Origin: DASROJ01 sp035646975
GTDB taxonomy: Bacteria; Acidobacteriota; Polarisedimenticolia; JACPZX01; DASXTC01
Length of the DNA: 5,344 bases
Direction: 5' to 3'
Assembly (NCBI GenBank): GCA_035646975.1
Contig: DASROJ010000401.1
Coordinates: 1 to 5,344, forward strand
Below are positions 1-5,344 of this stretch, one piece after another. Every line of letters starts with the position of its first letter. Positions within the stretch are counted from its first letter, which is position 1. The notes under the pieces are model-generated. The model did not search any database and was not told the origin of the DNA. It saw nothing but the letters and a program-made list of their open reading frames with translations. Position numbers and translations under genes: made by a program.

Positions 1-98
1 CACGAGAGATCCTTTGCCAGCGCCGGGTCATCGAGAATGCGCGCCGCCGCGGCGGCGCGCATTCTCGATGACCCGGCGCTGGCAAAGGATCTCTCGTG
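1..98. repeat. Perfect 98-bp palindrome at the window edge (49-bp arms, no loop)
   Basis: Every base i pairs with base 99-i: bases 1-49 are the exact reverse complement of 50-98, with no spacer and no mismatch. The window begins at the first paired base, so it cannot be seen whether the palindrome extends further left. The right arm reads in frame as glycosyltransferase C-terminus and continues into unique sequence after 98. The left arm adds no independent coding content; it is the same gene turned around. Long perfect loopless palindromes are unstable in bacterial chromosomes (SbcCD cleavage) and are typical of chimeric fold-back reads or assembly ends. I therefore read this as an artefact rather than a terminator or a biological inverted repeat. 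Confidence 0.97.
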
Positions 99-183
99 CC
101 GCGGTCAGCAGCGCGCGCGCACCTTCACGTGGCGCGAGACAGCGCGCCGGACGCTGGATCTGTACCGGGAGATCGGATCGTGA
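52..183 (+). CDS. GT4-family glycosyltransferase, C-terminal fragment (5' end missing)
   Basis: An open frame ending in TGA at 181-183 encodes 43 residues from codon 52 onward. The pattern ILDDPALAKDL, then RGQQRARTFTWRETA, then TLDLYREIGS is the usual end of GT-B fold GT4 enzymes: the helix after the nucleotide-sugar domain, the FTW motif, and a final helix that packs back on the N-terminal domain. It closely resembles the end of the next gene (FTWERTARETLAVYRR), so the two are probably related tandem GT4 genes. The frame stays open back to base 1 and has an ATG at 37, but bases 1-49 are the mirrored palindrome arm and should not be trusted as part of the protein. The catalytic region is not present, so donor and acceptor cannot be inferred. 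The stop overlaps the next gene's start by 4 bases. Confidence 0.8.
   Translation, partial: AARILDDPALAKDLSCRGQQRARTFTWRETARRTLDLYREIGS
167..171 (+). promoter_or_regulatory. Ribosome binding site GGGAG supporting the GTG start at 180
   Basis: GGGAG ends 8 bases before the GTG at 180. It lies inside the coding end of the upstream glycosyltransferase. Together with the GTGA stop/start overlap and the protein alignment (the family's IVGIDAR beta-strand begins a few residues after this start), it decides for GTG 180 over the longer open frame beginning at 96. Confidence 0.6.
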
Positions 184-1403
184 CGCGCCGCCTGATCGTC
201 GGCATCGACGCGCGCAGTCTTTCGCCCCAGCCCACCGGTGTCGGCAGGTACGTGAAGAACCTGGTGCATCACATGGCCGCGCTCGATTCCGAGTTCGGAT
301 TCAGGCTCTTCATGCCCGCGAGTCCGGTGGGTCCCACGGGGTCTTCGGCCTCGCCGGATGGTGACGACGACCCGGCCGGCGAGCCGGACGGAATCGTCGA
401 GCGGGTCGTTCTGGGCACGCCGATGCTCGACCGGACCTCCCTCTGGAACAACGTGTTCGTCTGGAATCACCTCCGACTGCCGATCCATCTGTCGCGAAGA
501 CCCGTCGACCTGCTGCACGGTCCCTTCTACACGCTGCCGGCGCTGTGCCCGGCGCCGGCCGTCGTGACGATCCATGACATCACATTCGAGCTGCACCCGG
601 AGTGGTACACGCGCAAGGCGCGCCTGGCATTCACGGGGTTTGCCGCGGCGTCCGCGCGCAAGGCACGGCACGTGCTGACCGTGTCGGAGCACTCGCGCAA
701 GGACATCATCACCACCTACGGGCTTCCCCCCGACCGCGTGACCGCGGTCCCGCTGGCGCCCGACCCGCAGTTCGCTCCGGTGGAGGATCGCGGAGTTATC
801 GCGGAGGTCAGACGGCGTTACGACCTTGGGGAGGAATATCTCCTGCATGTCGGCTCGATCACGCCGCGGCGCAACATCGACCGGCTGCTGGAAGCGTTCG
901 CCGGCGTTCGACGTCGGGCGCCCCACCTGACGCTCGTTCTGGCCGGCCGCGTCGAGCCTCCCTCTCCACCGGTGGAAGTCGCGATACGGAGGAAAGGGTT
1001 GACCGACGTGGTGCGTGTGACCGGCTATGTTCGCCCCGAAGATCTCCCCGCTCTTTATGCCGGAGCAGCCGCGGTGGTCTACCCGTCTCTTTATGAAGGT
1101 TTCGGACTTCCGGTGCTCGAGGCGATGGCGTGCGGCGTCCCGGTGCTGACGTCGAACAACTCCTGCCTGCCTGAGGTGGCGGGCGACGCCGCCCTCCTGG
1201 TGGACCCTCTCGATACCGGCGCGATCGCCGAGGGGATCTGGTCGATTCTCTCCGACATGGCGTTGAGAAACCGTCTGACGCGCGCCGGGCTCGCCCGCGC
1301 CGCCGAGTTCACCTGGGAGCGGACCGCGCGGGAGACGCTTGCGGTGTATCGGCGCTCGTTGTCGCTCGACGCGCCGGCAGCCGGGGCGGCGGTGGCGTCG
1401 TGA
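180..1403 (+). CDS. GT4-family glycosyltransferase (GT-B fold, mannosyltransferase-like)
   Basis: This 407-residue protein has the normal length for a complete GT4 retaining glycosyltransferase, which transfers a sugar from a nucleotide-sugar donor to a lipid-linked glycan at the cytoplasmic membrane face. The N-terminal acceptor domain opens with GIDAR (residues 8-12) and the glycine loop PTGVGRY (18-24), and contains HDITFE near 132-137. The C-terminal donor domain contains HVGSITPRRN (about 223-232) and the signature YEGFGLPVLE (305-314), with E306 and E314 forming the E-x7-E pair that contacts the donor sugar and nucleotide. It ends with the FTWERTA helix. A Gly/Asp/Pro-rich, probably disordered insert lies at about residues 48-66. 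GTG at 180 was chosen because it overlaps the previous stop (GTGA), has an SD at 167-171 and places the first beta-strand correctly; the 28-residue extension to 96 has no family-like sequence. Its end overlaps the GT2 gene by 4 bases. Family is certain; sugar specificity is not readable, and 'mannosyltransferase-like' rests only on general resemblance. Confidence 0.93.
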   Translation: MTRRLIVGIDARSLSPQPTGVGRYVKNLVHHMAALDSEFGFRLFMPASPVGPTGSSASPDGDDDPAGEPDGIVERVVLGTPMLDRTSLWNNVFVWNHLRLPIHLSRRPVDLLHGPFYTLPALCPAPAVVTIHDITFELHPEWYTRKARLAFTGFAAASARKARHVLTVSEHSRKDIITTYGLPPDRVTAVPLAPDPQFAPVEDRGVIAEVRRRYDLGEEYLLHVGSITPRRNIDRLLEAFAGVRRRAPHLTLVLAGRVEPPSPPVEVAIRRKGLTDVVRVTGYVRPEDLPALYAGAAAVVYPSLYEGFGLPVLEAMACGVPVLTSNNSCLPEVAGDAALLVDPLDTGAIAEGIWSILSDMALRNRLTRAGLARAAEFTWERTARETLAVYRRSLSLDAPAAGAAVAS

Positions 1404-2371
1404 ACGAAAAACTGGTCAGCGTCATCGTGCTGTCCTGGAACTCGCGGGGTTTCCTCGAGGAGTGCCTCGGCTCCGTGATGGCGCAGACACACCGCCCGGT
1501 CGAGTTGATCGTCGTGGACAACGCCTCCACCGACGGCTCGGCGGATTTCGTGGGCGAGCGGTTCACCACCGCCCGGCTCGTGCGCAACGAGCAGAACCTC
1601 GGCTTCTGCGCGGGCAACAACATCGGGCTGAAGCTCGCGCAAGGCGCCTGCGTGCTCTTTCTCAACCCGGACGCCGTCCTGCAACCTTCGTATCTCGAAA
1701 AAGCTCTCGAGGCTTTCGCCGATCCCGGTGTGGGCATGGTGGCCGGCAAGGTGCTGAGGTTCGACCTGCGCACCCTCGACACCACCGGTCAGCTGATGAC
1801 CCGCAGCCGCCGGGTGAAGGAGCGTGGTTATGGCGAGCCGGACAAGGGGCAGTACGATGCTCCCGGAGAGGTGTTCTCCGTGTGTGGAGCAGTGGCGCTT
1901 TACCGGCGCTCGACCATCGAGGCGGTCTGCCTGGACGGGGAGTTCTTCGACGAGGACTTCTTCGCCTTCGGGGAGGACTTCGACGCCGGCTGGCGCGCCC
2001 GGCGGCTGGGCTGGCGGTGTGCCTATGTCCCGGAGGCCCTGGCGGCCCATTTCCGCGGCGGGACCCAGACCGTCGCCCGCAAAGACCATGGCAGACGGGC
2101 CGAAATGGCCCATCGGCCGCCAGATATACAGGCCCACATCATAAAGAACCGGTATCTATCAATGATCAAGAATGAGACAGCCACATCATTCTTTATGAAT
2201 CTCCCGTTCATCCTGGGCTGGGAGCTTGTCCTGTGGTCCTGGCTGATTATCTTCTCCTCTGCGACTGTCCCGATTTTATGGGGTCATCGCCGGCTGATCC
2301 GACGCGCGCTGCTGAAGCGGCGCGCCTTGTTGACGCGCGCGGCCAGGCAGGCCGCGCGTCTGGTGTCCTGA
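1400..2371 (+). CDS. GT2-family glycosyltransferase (WbbL/rhamnosyltransferase-like), membrane-associated
   Basis: A 323-residue inverting GT-A glycosyltransferase that would add one sugar, often rhamnose in close relatives, to the growing lipid-linked glycan. The N-terminal strand VSVIVLSWN (6-14) is followed by VVDNASTDGS (38-47), which binds the nucleotide. NLGFCAGNN (66-74) and LNPDAV (88-93) follow; NPD takes the metal-binding DXD position. FGEDFDAGWRARRLGW contains E192-D193, the expected catalytic-base ED motif. The relatives' conserved block KNRYLSMIKN lies near 249-258. Residues 264-293 are strongly hydrophobic (FFMNLPFILGWELVLWSWLI onward), followed by a basic tail of about 30 residues, suggesting anchoring at the inner membrane face. 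The GTG start at 1400 overlaps the previous stop (GTGA); the SD is weak, so translation probably depends on coupling. Bases 2121-2200 are unusually AT-rich. The exact sugar cannot be assigned. Confidence 0.93.
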   Translation: MNEKLVSVIVLSWNSRGFLEECLGSVMAQTHRPVELIVVDNASTDGSADFVGERFTTARLVRNEQNLGFCAGNNIGLKLAQGACVLFLNPDAVLQPSYLEKALEAFADPGVGMVAGKVLRFDLRTLDTTGQLMTRSRRVKERGYGEPDKGQYDAPGEVFSVCGAVALYRRSTIEAVCLDGEFFDEDFFAFGEDFDAGWRARRLGWRCAYVPEALAAHFRGGTQTVARKDHGRRAEMAHRPPDIQAHIIKNRYLSMIKNETATSFFMNLPFILGWELVLWSWLIIFSSATVPILWGHRRLIRRALLKRRALLTRAARQAARLVS

Positions 2372-2372
2372 C

Positions 2373-3521
2373 TTGACGACATCGATCCCTCTTCCCCTCG
2401 AAGCGGTGTTCTGCTTCGCCACGGCCCTGGTGCTGGCTCTGCATGGCACCCCGGTGGCCGCGAGGGCCGCCGTGCGCTTCGGGATCGTCGACGCCCCGGA
2501 TGGCTCGCTCAAGAAGCATCGGGCCCCGGTCCCGTATCTCGGAGGGCTCGCGGTGTACGTCTCGTTCATCCTGACGATGTCGCTGGTGTTCGACTTCGAT
2601 CGAAGGGTGCTGGGACTGCTGCTGGCCGGCACCATCCTCGTGCTGCTCGGGCTGATCGACGACTTCGGCGTGCTCGGCGTCTGGCCGAAGTTTCTCGGAC
2701 AGGGATTCGCCACGCTGGTCCTGATCAAGTGCGACATCGCCATTCACATCGGCAGTCTGCCCGGCTGGGTCGACCAGGTGCTCACCGTGGTCTGGATCGT
2801 CGGCATGACCAACGCGTTCAACATCATCGACATCATGGACGGGCTGGCCGCGGGCACGGCGCTCATCGCAACCGCGTTTCTGCTGGTGGTGGCCTTCCTC
2901 AACGGCCAGCCCCAGATCGTGCTGATGACCGCGACCCTGATGGGCAGCCTGCTGGGTTTTCTTCGTTTCAACGCGCACCCGGCGAAGATCTTCATGGGTG
3001 ACACCGGAAGTCTCTTCCTCGGGATGATGCTTGGCGCCCTGGCGATGATCGGCAAGTACGATACCTACAACTCGATCGGGTATCTCACGCCGCTTCTGAT
3101 CCTCTCCGTGCCGATCTTCGACACCATCTATGTCATGTCGCTGAGGCTGATGAAGAGGAAGAACCCGTTCAAGGGAAGCCCCGATCACTTCGCGCTGCGG
3201 CTGCGGCGACTGGGGCTTCCGGTCCCGGCCGTCGTCGGGCTCGCGTGGGTGCTCGGCCTGGCGATCGGCTCGCTGGCGATATTCAACCTGTTTCTCGACG
3301 AGCGGCTCTCGATGTTTCTCGTCGGCGGCGTGGCGGCGTTCCTGCTGCTGCTGGGAGCCTCGCTCGCGCACGTCCGGGTGGACCCGGTCGACGAAGCCGC
3401 CGCCGCGACGGCCCTCGTGCCGGATGCGGCTCCCGCTCCCGCTCCCGGAAAGCCGCTGGAAACCGACGACCCGGCCGTGGTGGAAGCGCGCCGCAATCTG
3501 CTGATGTGGAGGCGACGATGA
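2373..3521 (+). CDS. WecA/TagO/MraY-family polyprenyl-phosphate sugar-1-phosphate transferase
   Basis: A 382-residue polytopic membrane enzyme of the family that moves a GlcNAc-1-phosphate-type group from a UDP-sugar to undecaprenyl phosphate, starting glycan assembly on the cytoplasmic membrane face. Family motifs appear in order: DAPDG (40-44) and KKHRAPVPYLGG (47-58); LIDDFG with the Asp pair 96-97; NAFNIIDIMDGLAAG (147-161) with D153 and D156; HPAKIFMGDTGS (202-213) with D210; and NPFKGSPDHFALRLRRLG (264-281) where typical members carry HIHHRL. About ten hydrophobic segments are visible, then a soluble Ala/Pro-rich tail (333-382) that is longer than usual. The TTG start at 2373 lies one base after the preceding stop, has only a weak SD, and leaves a sensible first membrane segment; no ATG occurs before residue 69, so TTG is preferred. 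The end overlaps the flavoprotein gene by ATGA. Membership is firm; the UDP-sugar (GlcNAc, GalNAc or another) is not shown by sequence. Confidence 0.93.
   Translation: MTTSIPLPLEAVFCFATALVLALHGTPVAARAAVRFGIVDAPDGSLKKHRAPVPYLGGLAVYVSFILTMSLVFDFDRRVLGLLLAGTILVLLGLIDDFGVLGVWPKFLGQGFATLVLIKCDIAIHIGSLPGWVDQVLTVVWIVGMTNAFNIIDIMDGLAAGTALIATAFLLVVAFLNGQPQIVLMTATLMGSLLGFLRFNAHPAKIFMGDTGSLFLGMMLGALAMIGKYDTYNSIGYLTPLLILSVPIFDTIYVMSLRLMKRKNPFKGSPDHFALRLRRLGLPVPAVVGLAWVLGLAIGSLAIFNLFLDERLSMFLVGGVAAFLLLLGASLAHVRVDPVDEAAAATALVPDAAPAPAPGKPLETDDPAVVEARRNLLMWRRR
3508..3512 (+). promoter_or_regulatory. Ribosome binding site GGAGG for the ATG at 3518
   Basis: A full GGAGG core sits 5 bases before ATG 3518, inside the last codons of the WecA-like gene (the Trp-Arg-Arg-Arg end). 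It is the strongest SD in the window and fixes the flavoprotein start at 3518, ruling out the longer open frame that reaches back to 3245 through the upstream gene. Confidence 0.8.
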
Positions 3522-4855
3522 TCGTCGTGCTGGGTGCCGGGCTGGCCGGCCTGTCGGCCGCGTTCCACCTGCAGGATCATCACGACGTCCTGGTGCTCGA
3601 GCGCGAGGACCGGCCGGGCGGGCTGTGCCGTTCCGTCCGGAAGGACGGCTTCACGTTCGACCTGACCGGGCATCTTCTGCACCTGCGACGTCCCGAGATC
3701 AAGGCGCTCGTGAACGACCTGATCCCCGCGGACCGGTTCGTCAGGATCGACCGGCGCGCCTTCATCCACTCGCACGGCGTGCTGACACCCTACCCGTTCC
3801 AGGTCAACACGCACGGTCTGCCACCGGAGGTCGTCTCCGAATGCCTCACCGGATTCGTCGAGGCGATGCTGGCCGGAGAGGTCTCGTCGGAGGAGGTGGC
3901 GCGCGTCTCGTTCAAGGAGTGGGTGATGCGGACGTTCGGAGCGGGCATCGCGCGCCACTTCATGATCCCCTACAACGAAAAGCTCTGGCTCACCGATCTG
4001 GACGAGGTGACCTGCGACTGGGTCTCCTGGTCGATCCCTCGTCCATCCCTCCAGGAAGTCGTGGAAGGGGCGCTCGGCATCTCGCGCAAGGCGTTCGGCT
4101 ACAACCCATCGTTCCTGTACCCTGCCCAGGGGGGCATCCAGGTGCTTCCCGCCGCGCTGGCGGCCCGGGTGAAGCAGGTCCGCTGCGGCACCGGGGTCAC
4201 GGCCATCGACACGGCGCGCCGCACCGTCACGACGACAGCGGGTGAAGAGCTGCCGTACGAACAGCTGATCTCCACCCTGCCGCTGCCCAGGCTGCTTGCC
4301 ATCGCGAAAGGGCTTCCGGCATGGATGCGCGAGACGGCGGGAAAACTGCGTCACGTGGCGGTGATCAACATCAATCTCGGCATCAATCGGCCCATCCACC
4401 AGGACAAGCACTGGATCTACTTTCCGGAAAAGGAATTCGTCTTCTACCGCGCCGGCTTTCCGGCTTCGTTCACGCCGGCGGCGGCCCCCGAAGGCTGCTC
4501 GTCGATCTATCTCGAGATCGCCGCGCGGCCCGGCGAGCCGTACGACGAGACGAAGCTCGTCGATCAGGCGCTGGAAGGTCTTCGCAGGGCGCGTCTGCTC
4601 TCCGACACCGACCGGGTCCTCACGCGCGAGATCTTCTACATCGACCCGGCCTATGTCATCTACGACAACCACCGCCGCACCGCGCTGCCGAAGATCCACG
4701 ACGAGCTGATCTCGAGAGGAATCCGTTCGATCGGTCGCTACGGTGGCTGGTACTACAACTCGATGGAGGACTCGCTTGCCGACGGGCGGTCGCTCGCCCT
4801 GGAGCTGCTCGAAGGGCCCTCGTCGGAAAGGGTCGCCGGGACCAGCAAGGCATGA
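3518..4855 (+). CDS. FAD-dependent amine-oxidase-like flavoprotein (UDP-galactopyranose mutase/protoporphyrinogen oxidase-like)
   Basis: A 445-residue soluble flavoprotein. The start gives an immediate Rossmann dinucleotide fold: IVVLGAGLAGLSAA (2-15) with GxGxxG at G6-G8-G11, the acidic E28 that binds the FAD ribose, and RPGGLC (32-37). GFTFDLTGHLLHL (44-56) occupies the place of the histidine-bearing loop (GPHIFH) of UDP-galactopyranose mutases, and IPYNEKLWLTD (150-160) resembles their YTxKQWG segment. The C-terminal FAD-closing motif is GRYGGWYYNSMEDSLADG (406-423). This supports an FAD oxidoreductase or mutase of the UGM/HemY superfamily. Its position between an initiating sugar-phosphate transferase and a glycosyltransferase suggests action on a nucleotide sugar or lipid-linked sugar rather than in heme synthesis. 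The canonical UGM signatures are not exact, so making UDP-galactofuranose is only a possibility. Start ATG 3518 has GGAGG 5 bases upstream and overlaps the previous stop (ATGA). No signal peptide or membrane segment is seen. Confidence 0.88.
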   Translation: MIVVLGAGLAGLSAAFHLQDHHDVLVLEREDRPGGLCRSVRKDGFTFDLTGHLLHLRRPEIKALVNDLIPADRFVRIDRRAFIHSHGVLTPYPFQVNTHGLPPEVVSECLTGFVEAMLAGEVSSEEVARVSFKEWVMRTFGAGIARHFMIPYNEKLWLTDLDEVTCDWVSWSIPRPSLQEVVEGALGISRKAFGYNPSFLYPAQGGIQVLPAALAARVKQVRCGTGVTAIDTARRTVTTTAGEELPYEQLISTLPLPRLLAIAKGLPAWMRETAGKLRHVAVININLGINRPIHQDKHWIYFPEKEFVFYRAGFPASFTPAAAPEGCSSIYLEIAARPGEPYDETKLVDQALEGLRRARLLSDTDRVLTREIFYIDPAYVIYDNHRRTALPKIHDELISRGIRSIGRYGGWYYNSMEDSLADGRSLALELLEGPSSERVAGTSKA

Positions 4856-5344
4856 AGGCCCGCGTGTGTCACATCATCACCAAGCTCGAGCTCGGCGGGG
4901 CGCAGCAGAACACACTGTACACGGTGACACACCTCGATCCCGCGCGGTTCGAGCCGATGCTCGTCACGGGCCGGGAAGGGATCCTGGTGGAGGAGGCGCG
5001 ACGCCCGGGTCTTCGCTCGTATTTCATCGCCAGCCTGGATCGGGAGGTGTCGCCCTGGCGCGATCTCGCCGCGCTGGTCGAGCTGACCCGTCTGCTGCGC
5101 CGCGAGCGTCCCGACATCGTGCACACGCATTCATCGAAGGCGGGAATCCTGGGTCGATGGGCCGCCACCCTGGCCGGCGTGCCTCATATCGTGCACTCGA
5201 TTCATGGGTACGGGTTCAACCCGGGCCAGCCGCGTCTGGTGAGGGAGATTCTCGTTGCGGTGGAGCGTCTCACCGGCCGGATGACCACCTCGGCCTTCGT
5301 CGCCGTCTCCCGCGCGAACATGAAAGAAGGGATCGACCTGGAGC
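4852..5344 (+). CDS. GT4-family glycosyltransferase, N-terminal part (3' end beyond window)
   Basis: The frame is open from ATG 4852 to the end of the window, giving 164 residues of the acceptor-binding half of a GT-B glycosyltransferase. The start overlaps the flavoprotein stop (ATGA) and is followed by HIITKLELGGAQQNTL (7-22), the GT4 glycine-rich loop after the first beta-strand. PDIVHTHSSKAGILGRWAA (87-105) and IVHSIHGYGFN (113-123) are the next conserved blocks, and FVAVSRANMKEGI near 150-162 marks the end of the N-terminal domain. The HTHSSKAGILGR form is common in capsule and exopolysaccharide GT4 enzymes. The donor domain with its E-x7-E motif should follow outside the window. SD is poor (AAGG lies only one base from ATG), so expression probably depends on coupling to the upstream gene. 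Linkage and sugar cannot be told. Confidence 0.9.
   Translation, partial: MKARVCHIITKLELGGAQQNTLYTVTHLDPARFEPMLVTGREGILVEEARRPGLRSYFIASLDREVSPWRDLAALVELTRLLRRERPDIVHTHSSKAGILGRWAATLAGVPHIVHSIHGYGFNPGQPRLVREILVAVERLTGRMTTSAFVAVSRANMKEGIDLE

Noticed and set aside
1..51. Coding sequence at the left edge, including ATG 37, as a real N-terminus
   Set aside because: It is the mirror image of bases 50-98; the peptide before codon 52 is the product of the palindrome rather than GT4 sequence.
96..179. N-terminal extension of the GT4 gene back to 96
   Set aside because: It overlaps the end of the upstream GT4 gene in another frame, lacks family-like sequence, and starts inside the palindrome arm. GTG 180 has an SD, a GTGA overlap and correct domain placement.
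1339..2175. Plus-strand 278-residue open frame overlapping the GT2 gene
   Set aside because: Arg/Gly-rich frame-shifted translation of the GT2 gene, with no motifs.
2226..2253. Promoter-like pair TTGTCC and TATCTT with 16-base spacing inside the GT2 gene, before the WecA-like gene
   Set aside because: Each box matches only 4 of 6 consensus bases, and it lies in an AT-richer stretch encoding a hydrophobic segment, where such matches arise by chance. Tight gene spacing argues for one operon.
3245..3517. Extension of the flavoprotein upstream to 3245
   Set aside because: It runs out of frame through the WecA-like gene with Arg/Gly-rich shadow composition. ATG 3518 with GGAGG and the immediate GxGxxG fold is decisive.
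1091..4699. Long minus-strand open frames (1091-2137, 2247-3371, 3185-4699)
   Set aside because: These are antisense shadows caused by high GC3. Their translations are rich in Arg, His, Gln, Glu and Asp with no recognisable domain, while the opposite strand has clear enzyme motifs throughout.
3518..4855. Assigning the flavoprotein as HemY/HemG protoporphyrinogen oxidase
   Set aside because: General FAD amine-oxidase similarity often yields this label, but all neighbours are glycan-assembly genes and the central segments resemble UDP-galactopyranose mutase more.

Overview
The window is a piece of a cell-surface polysaccharide biosynthesis operon (exopolysaccharide, capsule or O-antigen type) from a high-GC bacterium. 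All supported genes lie on the + strand and the coding density is close to 100%. No tRNA, rRNA, CRISPR array, insertion sequence or convincing terminator was found, and no gene-free stretch exceeds 300 bases. The sequence does not fix the phylum. The high GC, the GTG/TTG starts and the presence of a WecA/TagO-type sugar-phosphate transferase point only to a GC-rich free-living bacterium, probably seen through a draft or metagenomic contig.

Layout: (1) positions 1-98 form a perfect zero-loop palindrome at the very edge of the window. Its right arm reads in frame as the tail of a glycosyltransferase, so the left arm is most likely a fold-back assembly or amplification artefact. (2) 52-183 is the C-terminal remnant of a GT4 (GT-B) glycosyltransferase. 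(3) 180-1403 is a complete GT4 glycosyltransferase. (4) 1400-2371 is a GT2 (GT-A) rhamnosyltransferase-like enzyme with a C-terminal hydrophobic segment and a basic tail. (5) 2373-3521 is a polytopic WecA/TagO/MraY-family polyprenyl-phosphate sugar-1-phosphate transferase. (6) 3518-4855 is an FAD-dependent flavoprotein related to UDP-galactopyranose mutase and protoporphyrinogen oxidase. (7) 4852-5344 is the N-terminal part of another GT4 glycosyltransferase that runs off the window.

How they fit together: the WecA-like enzyme would start a glycan by placing a sugar-1-phosphate on undecaprenyl phosphate at the cytoplasmic membrane face. The GT4 and GT2 enzymes would extend it with further sugars. 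The flavoprotein may supply or modify a sugar precursor, though its substrate is unknown. Four of the five gene junctions are 4-base stop/start overlaps (GTGA or ATGA) and the fifth is a 1-base gap, so the genes are almost certainly co-transcribed and translationally coupled.

I did not find a clearly new system. The points most worth checking are the edge palindrome, the unassigned UGM-like flavoprotein, the altered C-terminal histidine motif of the WecA homologue, and an AT-rich, rare-codon patch inside the GT2 gene.
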